DNA from: Syntrophomonadaceae bacterium
GTDB taxonomy: Bacteria; Bacillota_B; Syntrophomonadia; Syntrophomonadales; Syntrophomonadaceae
Length of the DNA: 6,267 bases
Assembly (NCBI GenBank): GCA_030627145.1
Contig: DAOUSQ010000062.1
Span: 1 to 6,267, forward strand
Direction of reading: 5' to 3'
Shown here: in pieces, positions 5,168 through 6,267 of the stretch
How the letters are laid out: every line of letters begins with the position of its first letter
How positions within the stretch are numbered: the stretch's first letter is position 1
Notes under the pieces: model-generated
The model's input: the letters and a program-made list of their open reading frames with translations, nothing else
What the model was told of the DNA's origin: nothing
The model's database searches: none
Program-made: the position numbers and the translations under genes

Positions 5168-6267
5168 ATGAAAAAGAAAAAGATTATTGTTGTTGTTTTA
5201 AGTATGTTTCTTATAAGTGTTCTGCCGGGTTTCGCACTTGCTAAAAACTGCAACATCCCACCGGGACAGGTAAACGGTATCAAGGCAGAACTAAAGGCTA
5301 TAAAAAAGTTAGATATTAAGAACCGTATCAAATGCCATCGTAATATAAGAATGATGAACCGTGAGTTTACTGATGTTGAAAACGATTGGTCCCGGGAAGA
5401 GGTGGCAGAGGCAGCCATAAAAGGTTTTGTTAATGGATACGAAGATTTTACATATCGTCCAAATAAGCCGGTTACCTGTTTAGAAACCGTAGTACTGTTG
5501 GTCAAAGCTGCGGGTCTGGAAGATGAAGTTAAGTATTATGAACTTTCTGATGAACAAAGAGCTTTATTGAAAAAGATTCCTGAATGGGGCAAAAGTTATA
5601 TTGCTGTAGCACTGGACCAGGGTATACTTCAAGAAAGTGAAATGAAGACATTTAATCCCCAGCAGGGAGCTAAAAGATACGAAGTTTCCCTGTATATCTC
5701 TCGATTGTTGGCTAATTTAGATGAAACAGAAGACACAGCAGATCAGGATGAAACTGATGCCGCGAATATTGAAAAAGACAGCGATAACGATGAACAATTT
5801 GTGGATGAAGAACAAATACCTCAACATGTACGGATAGCTACTCGCCTTATGAAAACAAAGGGTATAGTTAACGGCTATCCAGATGGGTCGTTTAGACCTA
5901 TGCGTGTTGTAAAAAGAAATGAAGTAGCAGTAATGTTGAATAGAATGGATAGGAACTGCCTTAATACTTGTAAAGAAAATATTGTTGAAGGTTCCATTAA
6001 AGAGATAGAGGCCATTGATGGTGGTTTTGCCATAACTGTTGTTGATGATAATGGAGCCCTGGTAAAAGTCCGGACGAATGAACAAACAAAGTTATTCTTC
6101 AGGGGTAAGTTATATGATATTAATTCAGATATAGGCCAGGGGCGTATGCTCAGGATATTGTTTAACCAGGATGGTGAGGCTGCGCTGATAAGGGTTATCC
6201 CTCTGGAAGAACAAGCTGATGACCAGGAAGATAAGGAGGAGACTCAAGACAAAAACCAAGAAGTGGA
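5154..6267 (+). promoter_or_regulatory. Ribosome site (5154-5160) and reading frame of the SLH gene
   Basis: GGGAGGA at 5154-5160 is followed after seven bases by the ATG at 5168. The frame from that ATG then stays open to the window end, with no stop in 366 codons. The span is given to the window edge because this site selects the frame of the partial gene. Confidence 0.8.
5168..6267 (+). CDS. Exported SLH-domain surface protein, 5' part only (366 codons, runs off the window)
   Basis: Surface protein expected to be secreted by Sec and held to the cell wall by S-layer homology domains, which in known cases bind secondary cell-wall polysaccharide. A signal peptide is clear: MKKKK, a hydrophobic core (residues 6-20), then FALA with likely cleavage after A25. 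SLH1 spans about 67-116 (FTDVENDW, GFVNGYEDFTYRPNKPV), SLH2 138-181 (WGKSYIAVALDQGIL, KRYE) and SLH3 220-261 (TKGIVNGYPDGSFRP, KRNE). Where the canonical motif is TRAE, SLH1 has TCLE (103-106) while SLH2 and SLH3 keep Arg and Glu. A very acidic linker (about 185-216, rich in Asp/Glu) separates SLH2 from SLH3. After a CLNTC pair (C264, C268) comes a beta-rich stretch (271-346) that I cannot name, then another acidic, Gln-rich tail at the edge. The ribosome site is GGGAGGA seven bases before ATG. No stop is reached, so total length and the C-terminal domain are unknown. It diverges from the coiled-coil gene. Confidence 0.9.
   Translation, partial: MKKKKIIVVVLSMFLISVLPGFALAKNCNIPPGQVNGIKAELKAIKKLDIKNRIKCHRNIRMMNREFTDVENDWSREEVAEAAIKGFVNGYEDFTYRPNKPVTCLETVVLLVKAAGLEDEVKYYELSDEQRALLKKIPEWGKSYIAVALDQGILQESEMKTFNPQQGAKRYEVSLYISRLLANLDETEDTADQDETDAANIEKDSDNDEQFVDEEQIPQHVRIATRLMKTKGIVNGYPDGSFRPMRVVKRNEVAVMLNRMDRNCLNTCKENIVEGSIKEIEAIDGGFAITVVDDNGALVKVRTNEQTKLFFRGKLYDINSDIGQGRMLRILFNQDGEAALIRVIPLEEQADDQEDKEETQDKNQEV

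Noticed and set aside
5023..5244. Plus-strand ORF of 73 codons
   Set aside because: Overlaps the SLH start region in another frame, has no ribosome site, and ends shortly after the SLH signal sequence begins.
5131..6085. Two minus-strand ORFs (5131-5505, 5717-6085)
   Set aside because: Antisense to the SLH gene, whose frame has a signal peptide and three SLH repeats.

Overview
The window looks like a cell-envelope polysaccharide locus from a Gram-positive-lineage bacterium, most likely a Bacillota/Clostridia member. The grounds are strong Shine-Dalgarno sites (GGAGG type) before nearly every gene, an SLH-domain surface protein, moderately AT-rich DNA and TTGACA/TATAAT-like promoters. A Desulfotomaculum/Peptococcaceae-type host is possible, but the sequence alone does not fix a genus.

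Layout: five genes lie on the minus strand and one partial gene on the plus strand. Transcription runs right to left. At 4921-4358 is an unrecognised 187-aa coiled-coil protein that appears to start at CTG, 80 codons upstream of its first ATG. It is followed by an intrinsic terminator (4228-4263). A new promoter (4074-4101) then drives a tight three-gene operon at 4039-989: an RmlD-like reductase, a CapE/WbjB-like UDP-GlcNAc 4,6-dehydratase, and a CapG/WbjD/WbvD-like UDP-HexNAc 2-epimerase. The junctions overlap by 14 and 4 nt. After a 108-nt gap comes a DXD glycosyltransferase (880-38), with only 37 nt of window beyond it. Divergent from all of these, an SLH-domain protein starts at 5168 on the plus strand and runs off the right edge.

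The three operon enzymes form the known route from UDP-GlcNAc to a UDP-N-acetyl-6-deoxy-L-hexosamine (UDP-L-FucNAc or UDP-L-QuiNAc family). The reductase lacks the C-terminal cupin of CapF/WbjC, which favours the L-RhaNAc/L-QuiNAc branch (Vibrio WbvB-WbvR-WbvD type). That is an inference. The adjacent glycosyltransferase may transfer this or another sugar into a surface polymer. The SLH protein next door belongs to a family that binds secondary cell-wall polysaccharide, so the region as a whole fits envelope assembly.

Points most worth a second look: the CTG start with an ideal Shine-Dalgarno, the 132-bp internal duplication of the coiled-coil gene, the near-identical 17-bp direct repeats bracketing the sugar-nucleotide operon, and the split SLH array with its acidic insert. 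No RNA gene, CRISPR array or intact mobile element was seen.
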